Positions 36,190 through 48,619 of a stretch of 64,000 nucleotides of DNA are shown piece after piece. Numbering within the stretch: the stretch's first letter is position 1; the number at the start of each line of letters is the position of its first letter. This DNA comes from Rhipicephalus microplus. Lineage: Eukaryota; Arthropoda; Arachnida; Ixodida; Ixodidae. A program made the translations under genes and the position numbers. The DNA is taken from NCBI RefSeq assembly GCF_043290135.1, contig NC_134710.1:251770092-251834091 (forward strand), written 5' to 3'. A model generated the notes under the pieces. The model saw nothing but the letters and a program-made list of their open reading frames with translations. It did no database searches and had not been told where the DNA came from.

Positions 36190-38930
36190 CTAGAACGTTA
36201 CCTAGAGAGACGAGTCTAGCTGTACTATTCGAGGAGCTACATGGTATCAAATGGGATGTAATGGGGCTGAGTGAGTTTAGGAGGACAGATGAGGTCAATA
36301 CAGTGCTACAAATTAGGCACGTTTTTTGCTATCGTGGGCTGGCTAACAGAAGAAAACTGGGCGTGGTGTTCCTGGCAACATATAGCAATACTGTAGCAAT
36401 AATAAAAGGGTGGCAGGTATTGTAATTAAACTAACTAAGAGATACAAGATGAAAGTGATAAAGGCTTCTCCGCCTACGTCCAGCCATGAAGACGTGTGAG
36501 TTAAAAGCTCCTATGAAGTCACTGCCACCATCAGAGGATCAACTGCCCGCATCACGGAATTGGCAAAGAGTAAGCTAATAACACAGTATACTACACTGAT
36601 GGGTGACTTCATTGCAAAAGTAGGGAAGAAGCAAGCTGGAGATCAGGCAGTAGAAGATTATGGCATCGGCACTAGAAATGCCAGAGGAGAGCTATTAGTA
36701 AAATTTGTAGAACGTAATTATCTGCAGGTCTTGAATACCGTGTACCGAAAACAAGGGAACCGTAAGTTGACTTGGAGTAGCCCTAATGGCAAAAGTAAGA
36801 ACGAAATATGCTTTATACTGAGTGCACAACCAGGCATTGTGCAGGATGTGAAATTGCTTGGTGAGGTATGATGCAGCGATCAGAGAATGGTACGGTCTCA
36901 AGTTCGGCTATACTTGAAGAAAGAACGACAGAAACTAATACGCAAGAAGCCAATCAATCAGCTAGCACTGAGAGGTAAAGTATAGAAATTGAGATCCTCG
37001 CTTCAGAACAGGTACTCGCCTCTTATCGAAAAAAAAACAGCCTTAGCGTTGAACCAATAAATGATAATCTGACAAGTATCATTACGAAGTGTGCAATAGA
37101 AGTTGGAGGTATGGTACTTAAGACAGGGCACTAGAAAGCTGTCCCAGGAGAAAAAAAAACTTTCATTTAGTAGCGTCAAAGCATGAAAGCCTCAAATACA
37201 ACAGCCAAAACAAAATTGGCAGAGCTTATGAACTTGATTAATAAGCGTCAGGTATCCGACGTAAGAAGCTATAACATGGAGAAAATTGAACACGATCTGA
37301 AGAACGGAGGAAGCGTCAGAGCAGCGAAGAGGAAGCTTTAGATAGGCAGAAACCAGATGTACGCACTAAAGGAAAAGGAAAACAAAGCAAGTACCAATAT
37401 GGAGATGGATAGTTCAAATTGCGGAGGAATTTTACAGAGAGCTATACAGTAGCCGGCACAACAAGGAACTTAATAAAACAACTAGCAGCATCCCAGACGG
37501 CATCCCACCAGTAATGATAGAAGAAGAAAAGCCTTGGAGGGAATGCAAAGAGGCAAAGCTGCTGGTGAGGACCAGGTAATATTAGATCTGCTGAAAGACG
37601 GGAGAGAGATTGTGCTAGAAAAATCAGCCACACTGTTCACGAAGTGTCTCCTGACGGGATGAGTACCAGAACCTTGGAAGAATGCTGACATCATCCTAAT
37701 ACATAAGAAGGGAGATGACAAGGAGTTGAAGAATTACAAGCCGATCAGCTCACTCTTCGTCGTTTAAAAGCTATTTACAAATGTTCTCGCTAACAGAATT
37801 AAGACAACATTAGAATTCAATCCACCAAAGGAACATGCAAGGTTTCGCACAGACTACACAACAATCTACCACGTTCATATTATCAATAAGGTAACAGAAA
37901 AATGCTCAGAATTCGACCAACCACTATACATAGCCTTCATATATTACGAGAAGGCGTTTGATTCGGTAGAAGTTTGAGCAGTCATGCAGACGCCGTGGAA
38001 TCAGGGCGTCAAAGAAGCATATATAAACATTATGCAAGAAATATACAGGGGATCAACTGCCAGCAGAGTGCTTCATAAAGAAAGCAACAAAATAACAATC
38101 AAGAAGGGTCTAAGTTGGAGCGGATACAATCTCGTCAATGCTATTTACCGCATGCTTAAAGGAGGTTTTCAGAGGCTTAGAGTGGGAAGAGTTGAGATTA
38201 AGAGTTAATGGAGAGTACCTTAGTAACTTGTGCTCCCCCGATGACATTGAATTGCTCAGTAACTCAGGGGACGAATCGCAACTCATGATTACGGAGTTAT
38301 ATAAAGAGAACAGAAAGGTAGGTCTTAAAATGAATCTGTAGAAAATGAAAGTAATGTGCAACAATCTCGGAAGAGAACAGCGCTTCAACATAGGCAACAG
38401 TGCACTTGAAGTTGTAAATGACTGCGTCGACTTAGGACAGGTAATAAGTGCGGAGCCGAACCACGAAATAAACGTAACTAGAAGCATAAGAATGGGGTGT
38501 AGCACATTTGGCAAGCACTCTCAAATTATGACTGGTACATTTTCACTATCCCTCAAGAGGAAAATATATAACAGCTGCATCTTGCCGGTACCTAGCTATG
38601 AAGCAGAAACATGAAGACTTGCAAAGAAGGTTCAGCCTAAATTGAGGACGGCACAGCGAGAGATGGAAAGGAAAATGATAGACGTAGGCTTAAGAGACAA
38701 AAAGAGAGCAGAGTGGATCAGAGAAGAAACCGGCGTTAAGGATACCATAGTTGAAAGCAAAAAGAGGAAATGGACATGGGTCGGGCTTGTAGCACGTAGG
38801 CAGGATAACTGCTGGTCATTAAGGGTAACTGACTGAATTCCCAGAGAAGCCAAGTGGGTTAGGAGGATACAGAAAGTAAGGTAGGGAGATTAGATTTAGA
38901 AGTTTGCGGGTGTAAAGCGGTAGCAGCAAG
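36190..38930 (+). pseudogene. RTE endonuclease/reverse transcriptase ORF, inactivated
   Basis: Endonuclease: VMGLSEFRR-like segment near 36260, MGDFIAKVGKKQAGDQAV (the family Asn of GDFNAK is Ile) and TWSSPNGKSKNEICFIL. At 36875-36883 it reads SDQ in place of SDH, so the catalytic His is lost. [28 protein letters not shown]-type segment (here YYEKAFDSVE) and SPDDIELLSNS at 38234-38260, where FADD has become SPDD. C-terminus: ILPVPSYEAETW, RDKKRAEWIREETGVKD, KKRKWTWVGLVARRQDN and the WRNMG-like end. Multiple stops and frameshifts split the ORF. The protein would nick DNA and prime reverse transcription; this copy cannot. Confidence 0.88.
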
Positions 38931-39013
38931 CACAGGACCGAGCTGACAGGCGGAACATGGGAGATGCCTTTGTCCTTCAGTGGACGTAGTCAGGCTGTTG
39001 ATGATGATGATGG

Positions 39014-39092
39014 CTTGTGCGATTGTCAATACAAAGCAATTATTGTGCATATCTGAGGCACAATAACAACACGTCAATATTCTATATGTGTC
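39014..39092 (+). repeat. Dispersed tick repeat, right part (after the RTE)
   Basis: It continues the repeat left at 35808: CGATTGTCAATACAAAGC, AATTATTGTGC, then a 22-base stretch from CTGAGGCACA to ACACGT identical to the inverted copy at about 45778-45800. Similarity fades after about 20 more bases. Confidence 0.82.
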
Positions 39093-39383
39093 TGTTCAAT
39101 CGTTGAACAGTCTCCGTTTGAAAAAAAGATGCGTTTTTCAGACAAATCGAAGTAAGAACTGAGACGCTTACTTGCGTTCATCGGCACCCGTGACTATGTT
39201 TCGTGCGTCATTTGCGCATGAGGCATGCAGGGCACGTTTTGATCTGCTTGCCATTCTTCACGTGATCTTCCAATTATTTAATATCGCGTTCATTGCTTCG
39301 CCTTTGTAGCAGAGCTGTCACTTTTTTTTGGTGAATGTTGCTCATTCACAGCCAGTGTTTTTACCATTGACAGTTTGCCCAAC
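39093..39383. other. Unassigned region
   Basis: No feature recognised. Confidence 0.3.
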
Positions 39384-39442
39384 GTCACGTCTCGCATAAT
39401 CATATGGTGGTTTTGGGACGCTAAACCCCACACATCAATCAA
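39384..39442 (+). mobile_element. Ruka-like SINE, 3' end fragment
   Basis: Only the last ~60 bases remain: GTCTCGCATAATCATATGG, TGGTTTTGGGACGCTAAACC and CCACACATCAATCAAG. Confidence 0.88.
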
Positions 39443-42400
39443 GGTTACCAAACGTGCGATGTTAGTAGCCATTCAATTCTCACCGCTGTTTTTCCTCGGA
39501 GAGGCAAACAAAATTCGCACTTCATTGACCTGTTGAGGAAACCGAGTTACTGCGGCACGCACAACGCACTCGCACTAGACGCTTATAAGCATTCGCTTCT
39601 TTCAAATGCGTCGTCATCACAAATAGTGTTTCGGGCACCGTCGGCCAACTAATAGCACACACAAGCATTGCTTTTTATGGCCACTGAGACAACCGGAAGT
39701 ACTGTATAGGTCGGTGAGCATCCTCAATCGCGTGTTATGCATATTGCTGGGATATGCAGCCCACATGCAACTGTAGGCAAACACGAACATCCGCGTATAG
39801 GAAAGGTTAGATTAATGGACTACAGCAAGTGGAAAACACTGCCATACGTAGAAGAGCAGCAGCAACGTTGGGCGGGGGCGGGATATTTGAAGCGACGGTC
39901 AATGAACGCACTAAACAGTTTTTGGGGACCACCGGTGCGCCCGCCATAGTGTATACAGTGAGCGCGGGCTCGGCTGGCCACTAGCATGTCACGAACAGGC
40001 CACCGTGTCTGCCTTTGAACGCGAGCCTTCCGAAAATCCAGGCAACCTATCTACTGAAATGGTTCGTAGGCACGCCACGAACACCAGTCGTAAACACGAA
40101 AGCCAGACTGGCACTGCCGTGGAGCGTTTGTTGTTGCTGATGACAAGGTTGTCTGCCTGGCTTTTTTTTTTGTTCTTTCTTGTTATTCACGCTCTGCAGG
40201 CAAAGCTTTGTAGCGTAATGCACTTCAGTTTATTCCTGCACGACCTGGTAGCCTGCTACGCTCTGGTGCAAGCACTGGTAGCCGCGCAGGCTATTTGTTA
40301 TGCAGCGTCGCTTCCTTCCGCCGCCGCACGTTTTTCTTATTTAGCTTGCTGGAGTGATTCTTATAGCTGGGCTTTCGCGCTGCGTTTCCCGCCTCTTGGT
40401 GAGACGGCTTTGCTTTGGCCACCTTGTCTTTGTCTAAAGAGACAGAAAAAAATGTTACGAAGAGGGAAAGTGAAGAGAATCGTGTACGTTGTGTAGCTGC
40501 TCTCTAAAACGTTAACATCAGCATAACCAATGAAAGAAAATTGAAATCATTCGGGCAATTTTGATACAATCAAATTTTGACGAGCACCGATGATAGTGTC
40601 AGCTCATGACTGCCTCTATGGCGAAAATACTATACATTTGGCGCGCTCAATGCATTCCTCTTTTCCCGTGGAAACAATCTAGATAATTGTTTACACTGAA
40701 GTCATTCCTCCTGTGCTATAAGTATAAACAATATAGCTTGAACTTTTTCGTCAAAACAGCAGTGATGGCAAATTCCTTTGTCTTCCGAGTGGCAAAGACT
40801 ACTGAAACCGAATAGGATAGCTAGGTGTCTTTACTCCAAATGGGTTTAGGTGATAATAACTTGGAGACGACAGAAGAAATGTTTGAAACGTGGTGAAACT
40901 GTCAGATTGGCGAACATCCTCATTATCAGTAAGATGCATTCTAACATTCCGCTGTGTCGAAATGACCCTATAAAGGCAATCGCAGGTCTGCTGCATACCA
41001 CATCAATATTTTTTTTCTTTTTTATAAGCTGTAAAACATGGCGAGCTTGGTGACTGAAATGCCGGCAGTTCGAAAATTTCTGCCTTGAAAAAATATTGAA
41101 AGTACCGGTAGAACAACACGAAAGCAATATTTAAATAACTCCGTTGAGCACAAAAATATACCATGAGAAAAAAAGGCAAGGTATGAAATTCACAAGAAAT
41201 ATTAGGTAAAGAAATAAATATATATTCTTCAGATTGCTACTATGTACAAAGATGCAAAATACACCGAAATGCATATGATAATAGTAATTGTGGTAATATT
41301 GCTAACCACTCATCTTCTGCATATTCTGAAACAATCAACTGGTGCTGTCTTTGTTATTATCCTGCTCCATGAAGACGTAGGGTCACTGAAATATTGTGAT
41401 CAACGCACAATCATTTCGGCAATGAGCACTGACTTATGCTGAGCACTTGCTTCATGAAAATTATATTTCTTGGGTACTTTGGAATTCTTTTACTTCCATA
41501 TTGTTCTGCTACAGCTTTTTCTTTATATTTGAAACAGAGAATTCGATACATTCCAATTAATTTACTGAAAGATTTATAAATATGTATAAATATTTGTTTT
41601 GAATGGTATCACCATCCACGAGACAAAAATGCACTCTAATTAAGAGACGCGTAGTGTCACACTTGCAATTGCTTGTGACAATATTACCTGGGGTTCCATA
41701 AAGTGCGAAGAAACATAAGTGAAAGAGTATTCTTGAATTTCGCCCCGACATTAACTTCGGTCGAGGTTTCCGAGTGCAAGCGAGAAGTCAGCCATGCCAA
41801 GCCGCTCACGCTTAAATACCGTAGCTGGTATTGTACGAGGATAACAATTTCCGTAGAATAGAGCTTAACCTGAGTCTTCTGTTTAAAGCTTTGTCAATTA
41901 CCCTAAAATATTGTTATAAGCCCGAAACAATGACATACTGATAGAACACAAGGATCAACTTATAAACATTCCTGTACGGCTGTAATTATTGCTACCCTTC
42001 TACATGATAGGTAAAAAACGATTTCGAGAAACCATATATAGCGAAGAAGCAACGCGGTATGTTGAAGTGATTAGGTAAAAGTTGGGCCCATTTACTGTCA
42101 GAACATAAGAAGAAATAACTTTTACTGCTTACTATGCGTGGTTACAGCTGGTAACATAAAAAAGAAGCAAGTATATACGAGCCCACGTCAGTTAAACGGT
42201 GGACGTGCAATAATTTTGAATGTAGTGCAGCATTCACATAAATACGAAGGACCAGGAGGAGGACAATAGTGTCCTTCGTCTACGTGTGAGTGCTACCCAA
42301 CCTTCAAAAACTACCGTCATTTATACCTCAGAAGACTCCAAGGCGACAGCCAACTACTTCTTTCTATTCTTTTGAGTCAATGAACTGATTAGTAATTACC

Positions 42401-42916
42401 CCCTCCTACCTCTCCACGAACGCTTTTTGCAGCTAGCGTACTTTTTCTTGCCTCCAGGATCAGATTCATTGCAAGATTTCTGTATCTCAGCTGGTTTTCG
42501 CACGGCCTCCAAGATCGGCTCACCTTTTACCAAGCGACGATGTCTTATGCGGTGGCCTCATCACGTCTGTGGTGATTTTTCGCGTCAATTATGTTGATGC
42601 CGCTGACACTGCCGTTAAATTTTCGGAACTGATGAGGCACCTAATGCTTTCGTCATAAGAATCCATACCAAGTAGTTCAGTTTTTCTGCCCCAAGGCAGC
42701 AAACTTGCAGTTTATCCGTGTACCAATGACTAGGAAGACTAAGGGGACGAGGCTCCCGCGGCCTTTCCTTTCCGCGTGTCACTCTCTCTCTTTCTCATTT
42801 CCTTTTTAAATCTAATTATTGCGCAGGTGGTAACGCATTACGCAAGAAATCAACCTGTCTTCATGGAGGTGTCATGTTTCAGTGCCCACGCAGCCAATTT
42901 GCCACAACTATATTTC
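39443..42916. other. Unassigned region, includes a 163-codon open frame
   Basis: The plus frame 40005-40496 starts MSAFEREPSENPGN. It has two hydrophobic stretches (about residues 43-70 and 75-105) and a basic C-terminus. It matches no family I know, and its Ala/Leu-rich part coincides with a GC-rich patch, so it may be chance. The rest of the region, including TA-rich 40500-42300, shows no gene or repeat that I can identify. Confidence 0.25.
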
Positions 42917-43263
42917 GAGACAAGAAGAGAGCAGAGTGGACAAGGGAACAAACTGGGGTTAAGGATATCATAGGTGAAATCAAGAAGAAGAAATGGACAT
43001 GGGCCGTGCATGTAGCGAGTAGACAGGATAACCGCTGGTCGTTAAGGGTAACTAACTGGATTCCCAGAGAAGGCAAGCGGGTCAGAGGGAGACAGAAGGT
43101 TAGGTGGGCAGATGAGATTAAAAAGTTTGCGGGTAAAAATAGGCAGCAGCAAGCACAGTACCGGGTTAACTGGCGGAACATGGGATAGGCCTTTGTCCTG
43201 CGGTGGACGTAGTCAGGCTGATGATAATGATGATGATGATGACGACGATGATCTTTCGCGGAT
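42917..43263 (+). mobile_element. RTE LINE, 5'-truncated 3' end, with target-site duplication
   Basis: It contains the C-terminal RTE segment RDKKRAEWTREQTGVKD, KKKKWTWAVHVASRQDN and FAGKNRQQQAQYR, ending WRNMG. The same 3' UTR as the full-length copy follows, with a GAT/GAC-repeat tail. It is intact in frame over about 90 codons. Flanks CCACAACTATATTTC (42902-42916) and CACAACTATTTC (about 43266-43277) look like a target-site duplication with a 2-base difference. Confidence 0.88.
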
Positions 43264-43647
43264 GACACAACTATTTCAGTGCAATACTTTTTCTTCCCGC
43301 AGTTGGTTGGTGCAGCAAAAAAAATAAGCGGCGTCACTGCGTCACTGATTGTTTTCATTAGGCAAGTAGCAATATTGACTCTTATACGGCTTCAAAAGCT
43401 ATATCGACCATCTAATGGACACTAAATATTGAATGTTTCAACAAAGAGTGGTAATGCTTGTCGACAGGGCACACAAATGGAGAAACTAAATTTCACTGGA
43501 AACATGTGCAACTGCCCGCCGTGGTATTTTGAACATAGAGCAGGTCAATCGATAAGGCGGGCAGTTGCCGTATGACACAACTTCACAACGCCAGAATATT
43601 ACGAAAAAACATTACTACACTCACAACTATTAATGATATCTAGGAAA
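43264..43647. other. Unassigned region
   Basis: A short inverted pair, CAACTGCCCGCC (about 43509-43520) and GGCGGGCAGTTG (about 43556-43567), could fold into a 12-bp stem. No other feature seen. Confidence 0.4.
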
Positions 43648-43865
43648 TTTACGTCCCCAATCCACGATATGAATATGAGAGACGCCATAGTGGGGGGCTC
43701 CGATAGTTTACAAAGTCTGGCGTTGTTTGAGGTGCACTAATGTCGCACTGCACACGGCCCTTGGCCGTTCCACCTGCGTCAATGTGCGACCGCTGAGGCC
43801 GGGATTAAACCCACGACCTCCAGGTCAGCAGGTGAGCACCGTACCCACTGCTAAACCGTGGCGGA
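43648..43865 (-). mobile_element. Diverged Ruka-like SINE, minus strand
   Basis: On the minus strand it shows CCGCCACGGTTTAGCAGTGG, box B-like GTGGGTTTAATCCCGG and body pieces GCACCTCAAACAACGCC and GGAGCCCCCCACTATGGCG. It ends at CATATCGTGGATTGGGG. The body is scrambled by several indels. Confidence 0.75.
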
Positions 43866-43921
43866 CTACAAGCATGCTATTCATGAATCACCACACCGAG
43901 AAGTGTGCATAAAGCATTGGA

Positions 43922-44074
43922 CACTGTAAACCAATTTGCACCCCTAAGGGTGAATTGCGTGTCTATAATTAACACCCTGAAATAAGGGTGTTTTGACATA
44001 CTAAAACACTGTTATTGTAGGGTGTTACTTACAGGCGCGCAAAGCACCCTAAGGGTGCAAACTGGTTTACAGTG
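43922..44074. mobile_element. Foldback MITE, 153 bp, CACTGTAAACC termini
   Basis: The ends CACTGTAAACCAATTTGCAC and the inverse of GTGCAAACTGGTTTACAGTG form terminal inverted repeats of about 30 bp with a few mismatches. Each arm includes its own small palindrome (CACCCTAAGGGTG in the right arm). The centre has another hairpin, ACACCCT...AGGGTGT. No coding capacity. The superfamily is not assigned because no clear target duplication was visible. Confidence 0.75.
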
Positions 44075-44599
44075 CACGTTCGCTTTCAGCGTGTACGTTT
44101 GTTGCTATATCAGCCCAGCTTTAACTCGAACACATGCATCACCGACAATAATGCCGTTACAGGCAGATTTCTAGCGACATGATGCGGTTATCACGAGCAA
44201 TCGCTTATAGCAGTCGTGACGTTTGAAAAAATGCCGCTTTTCAATTCTTGAGTGGTACGTATACACATTTGTGTTCTCTGAAATCAACTGCGTACAAATG
44301 CACCACCATAATCATCATATTTATTGGGCAATCACAGCAGGACACTTATATTCTCAGGCTGTTGTCGTTCAACGCTCGTCGTTCATGCTTTGCCACACAC
44401 TGAATCCAAAACTAAGAATAAAAACATAAATAAATTTCAAAAAAGTAAGATTATGACACAGAGTGTTAATACAAGTGCAATATTATGCGAGTTTACAAAG
44501 CAATGTTGGTAGATCGGTAGGTAAGAAGGTACTAAGCTTTTTTTTAATGTTGCTTGTAACGATAAAGTAGTTGTACCTTCAGTGGCTTCCAGGTCATTT
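44075..44599. other. Unassigned region
   Basis: No gene or repeat recognised. Confidence 0.3.
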
Positions 44600-44990
44600 G
44601 GCGTCATAGACGAGCCTACGATGCCACTCGGGATGCTCTTGAAGGAACACAGGAACATACCCTATCACTTTCAAGGTCTGACGCTGCCATCAGACTTCGA
44701 AGGCTTGCAGTGGACATCACACCATCTCTATGGTGCTCAACAAGCAGCCTGACCAACCAGACCAGTTCATCATAAACACCACTTGTGTTCTTTGATAAAG
44801 ATCCATGTGCCAACTGGTCTCCACCGCAGTGATGCCATACTTACTTATCGCTTGTGGTTAGGTGTGACATTCATCAAATCTTAATCCTTTCACATTGGGA
44901 CGGCCGACAACGCGATCTGCGATGCCGGTCGTTGCGAGGAGCTGCTACACCACATGCTGTGTGACTGTTCAGTATACAATGTTGAGAGAC
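44600..44990 (+). pseudogene. LINE ORF2 C-terminal fragment with zinc-knuckle remnant
   Basis: One frame gives YDATRDALEG and SDAAIRLRRLAVDITPSLWC. Another, after a shift near 44760, gives LTYRLWLGVTFI. A third gives ADNAICDAGRCEELLHHMLC. The last piece is the C...H...C knuckle region that ends many tick LINE polyproteins. Frameshifts and a stop separate the pieces. A Ruka-like SINE starts only a few bases after it. Confidence 0.65.
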
Positions 44991-44993
44991 TTG

Positions 44994-45221
44994 CCCCGCC
45001 ACGGTGGTCTAGTGGCTAAGGTGCTCCGCTACTGATCCGCAGGTCTTGGGGTCAAATCCCGGCTGTGGTGACTGCATTTTCGATGGAGGCGAAAATGCTG
45101 TAGGCGCGTGTACTCAGATTTAGATGCACGCCAAGGAACCCCACGTGGTGGAAATTTCCGGGGCCCTCCACTGCGGGGTCTCTCATATTCATATGGTGGT
45201 TTTGGGGCATTAAACCCCACA

Positions 45222-45222
<1 letters not shown>
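44994..45222 (+). mobile_element. Ruka-like SINE, full length
   Basis: Head CCACGGTGGTCTAGTGGCTA, box B GGGGTCAAATCCCGG (one change), full body and tail TTAAACCCCACATATC. The tail passes without a break into the ATCT microsatellite. Confidence 0.94.
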
Positions 45223-45258
<36 letters not shown>

Positions 45259-45296
45259 CTCTATCTATGTATCTATCTATCTATCTATCTATCTAT
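45223..45296. repeat. (ATCT)n microsatellite at a SINE tail
   Basis: About 18 tetranucleotide units with two interruptions (CTCTCT and ATGT). Confidence 0.97.
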
Positions 45297-45756
45297 TTTC
45301 TAAAATTTCTGAGAAAAATTGGCCCCGTGTCTGCATGTTGATCTGCAAATGTCGTCGAAAGACGATAGTCTTGCGTGTGGAGAGAGTGAACAAAACATTT
45401 GTTTGATGTCCTGCGCAAGAAAATTGGTGAATGATATTCTGAAGGCGCTGCGTTAGAGTGCCGCGAGCATGCAGCGGAGGTGAACTAGCTCATCAAATCA
45501 CGTCACACGAGACGCATGAGTGCCATCTGGCATCTTTTTTTTTTTGAAAAACGTAGCGCATGGCTCTGAGACTGGCGTGCGCGCCCATCACAGAGGTGAT
45601 AATGTGTAGAACGCAATGCGACGGGTAGATGGCACCACCATGTCGTCATAGCAAAGCGTTGGAAACGCTCGCCGTTTCGTGCAAACGTTGCATGGTCAGC
45701 GCAGCATGATCAACGCTACGGTCCTTATAATTACTTATGTATGCCTTTTCTAGTAA
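45297..45756. other. Unassigned region
   Basis: AAAGACGATAGTCTT near 45357 resembles one end of the dispersed repeat at 45757-46068. The remainder is unassigned. Confidence 0.3.
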
Positions 45757-45963
45757 AAAACGCACATACCGAATATATACGTGTTGTTATTGTGCCTCAG
45801 ATACGCGAAATAATTGCTATTTAATTGACAATCGCACAAGTATGAACGCTGAACCTTGAGCACCATTGGTGGGCGCTGCGGATGGGGTCGGCCGTTTGGG
45901 GTTTCGGCTGGTGCCGTTCAGGGTACCCGGTATCGTTAAGGGTGGACAAACAGACAAATGTAC

Positions 45964-46008
<45 letters not shown>

Positions 46009-46068
46009 CACCGATCAAAATGTTTGCGTTGAATGTCCCCAAGAAAGACAATCGTCTTTAAAATTAAT
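45757..46068 (-). repeat. Dispersed tick repeat, uninterrupted copy
   Basis: Minus-strand copy of the repeat split at 35618-35808 and 39014-39092. It has a CTGT core (plus-strand CAGA tract about 45967-46009). Both copies translate in one frame to a SAAPTN segment, but no long ORF is shared. Confidence 0.82.
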
Positions 46069-47664
46069 TGGGAGAAACGGCTATCACAGCAGTGTCTCGT
46101 ACCACGCGAGCGTGATGGACATGTAACTGGCTTCATGTTTGTGCATGTGCTGTGTTTTCTTGCTCCCTATTTCCACTCTTTTCTCTACCTGCCTCAATCT
46201 CGCCCTTCGCGTTCTCACGTGTTGGGTAGCAAACCAAATTTCCTGGACTGGTTCACCTCCCTGTGATGCCTTCTCTACCAATTCAGCTTCTCTTCTTGGT
46301 ATAGCAGACATTTTTATTAATACTTTACCCCCAAGATGAGCTTTTTAAGATCAGCCGGTACTTGATGAAAAGTAAAAAGGTGGCAACAAAATATAGTAAT
46401 TTCTTTCATTATTGCAACCCTCCATACATCTGTGGGTTGGCTTTGTATGTATGCTGTCGAGAGGACATGTTGAATAAATTATAATCAGAATGAGCGCTGC
46501 TCGATAGAATTGTTTGTTCAAGATGGCAAATATTTTCGACACATGCCAGCAAATATCAGTTTTTCCTGGATACTGGTCAAAGACCCAGACCTGCGGAGGG
46601 CACAGTGGGCTTATCCTGACGGTCCCGACATGAATGTCACCCAGTGCACGCCAATGCGTGTTTTGCAGCATGACGTCAATAAAGCTTCACACCCCCTTGC
46701 CCCCCCCCCCCTTTTCAAGGACCGTTAAGACGTCTTATATGGCACCGAAGCCTGAAAAACGGTGAACACGCGGCACATTCCTCAGGGAGAAAGCCCACGA
46801 GCTTTTTTCCCACATTGTACCGTGTGCCGAGTGAGCAGCAAAGGTACGCCGCCTCCCACAGGATGCGTCATCGCCCGGCGTCAGGGGGGAACTAATATCA
46901 ACAACCGAAGTAACAATGCATAAATACGCTAGGACACTGATGAACCAAATAACGTGTGGCGAGTGAGACAGCGGTAAAGCGAACTACGCGGTCAGAGTCA
47001 TGGTGGACATCTCCTTTCTCTTCTCCGTAGCGTAGCACGAGCTGGAAACCAGAGTGGCTTTCGTACTATGAAGCAAGCTCACGAGAGTGCAGTTGCATTA
47101 TCCTTTCTTTTCCTTCCTTTCTTTCCGGGCGCAGTGTGGGCCCATTTACGACATTAGCACAGGCGCGCAAAGACTCGTCGTGGGAGCCCATCATGCGGAG
47201 CACGTTGTGACCCGATGAAAATAGCCTCGCGCAAGCGCGAAGCGGTTCCCGAGTGTGTGGACATGTCCCTCTCTTTGTTTCCTTGGGAGGGCGTTTTTTG
47301 CCCCAAACGGATGGGCACTGATTGAGCTTTTTCGCGCATTCTTTTGTCTTGGACCGACATAGCGCCTGGAATGTCCAGAGTAGGTGGACGCCATAAATTC
47401 ACACAAAGCGGGACCAGAGCTTTAGTGACACATTGAGTTATCTCGAGTGCCTTCTACTTTAGAAGAGCTCGTGTACACAACCGACGCTGAAGCGATAAAA
47501 TTGGAGCTCGCTAGGGAAACCAGCGAGAACCTCCCCTTTCAACTTGAGTGCGAATTTCCGGGCTCATATTTTGTGATTTCTTTCTTTGACGAAGGTGACC
47601 ACAAAAACAAAGGAAGATTCAGCTATTTGACACAAACCCAAATGATCACCTTTTTTTTGTGAGC
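46069..47664. other. Unassigned region
   Basis: No gene recognised. A possible AATAAA is at about 46678, and a C-run at 46698-46710. The plus frame 47447-47662 looks protein-like but has no family match. Splice or start signals do not support it. Confidence 0.3.

Positions 47665-48619
<955 letters not shown>

Larger units (their letters stand above)
35809..39013 (+). mobile_element. RTE-type LINE, full length (~3.2 kb), with target-site duplication
   Basis: The element is bounded by CTTGTGCAAT (35799-35808) and CTTGTGCGAT (39014-39023), 9 of 10 identical. The split host repeat continues on both sides. Layout: a 5' leader with a tRNA-like segment (35809-36130), APE endonuclease (about 36190-36960), reverse transcriptase (about 37540-38340), a C-terminal domain (to about 38930) and a short UTR ending in GATGATGATGATGG. 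The size and domain order fit the RTE clade. The coding region is inactivated by stops, frameshifts and altered catalytic residues. Confidence 0.92.

Noticed and set aside
40005..40496. 163-codon plus-strand ORF as a host gene
   Set aside because: No domain, GC- and Ala/Leu-rich, no supporting splice or start context. Noted only within the unassigned region.
46084..46311. 75-codon minus-strand ORF as a transposon protein
   Set aside because: The sequence seemed familiar from tick repeats but showed no motif I could name, so it was not called.
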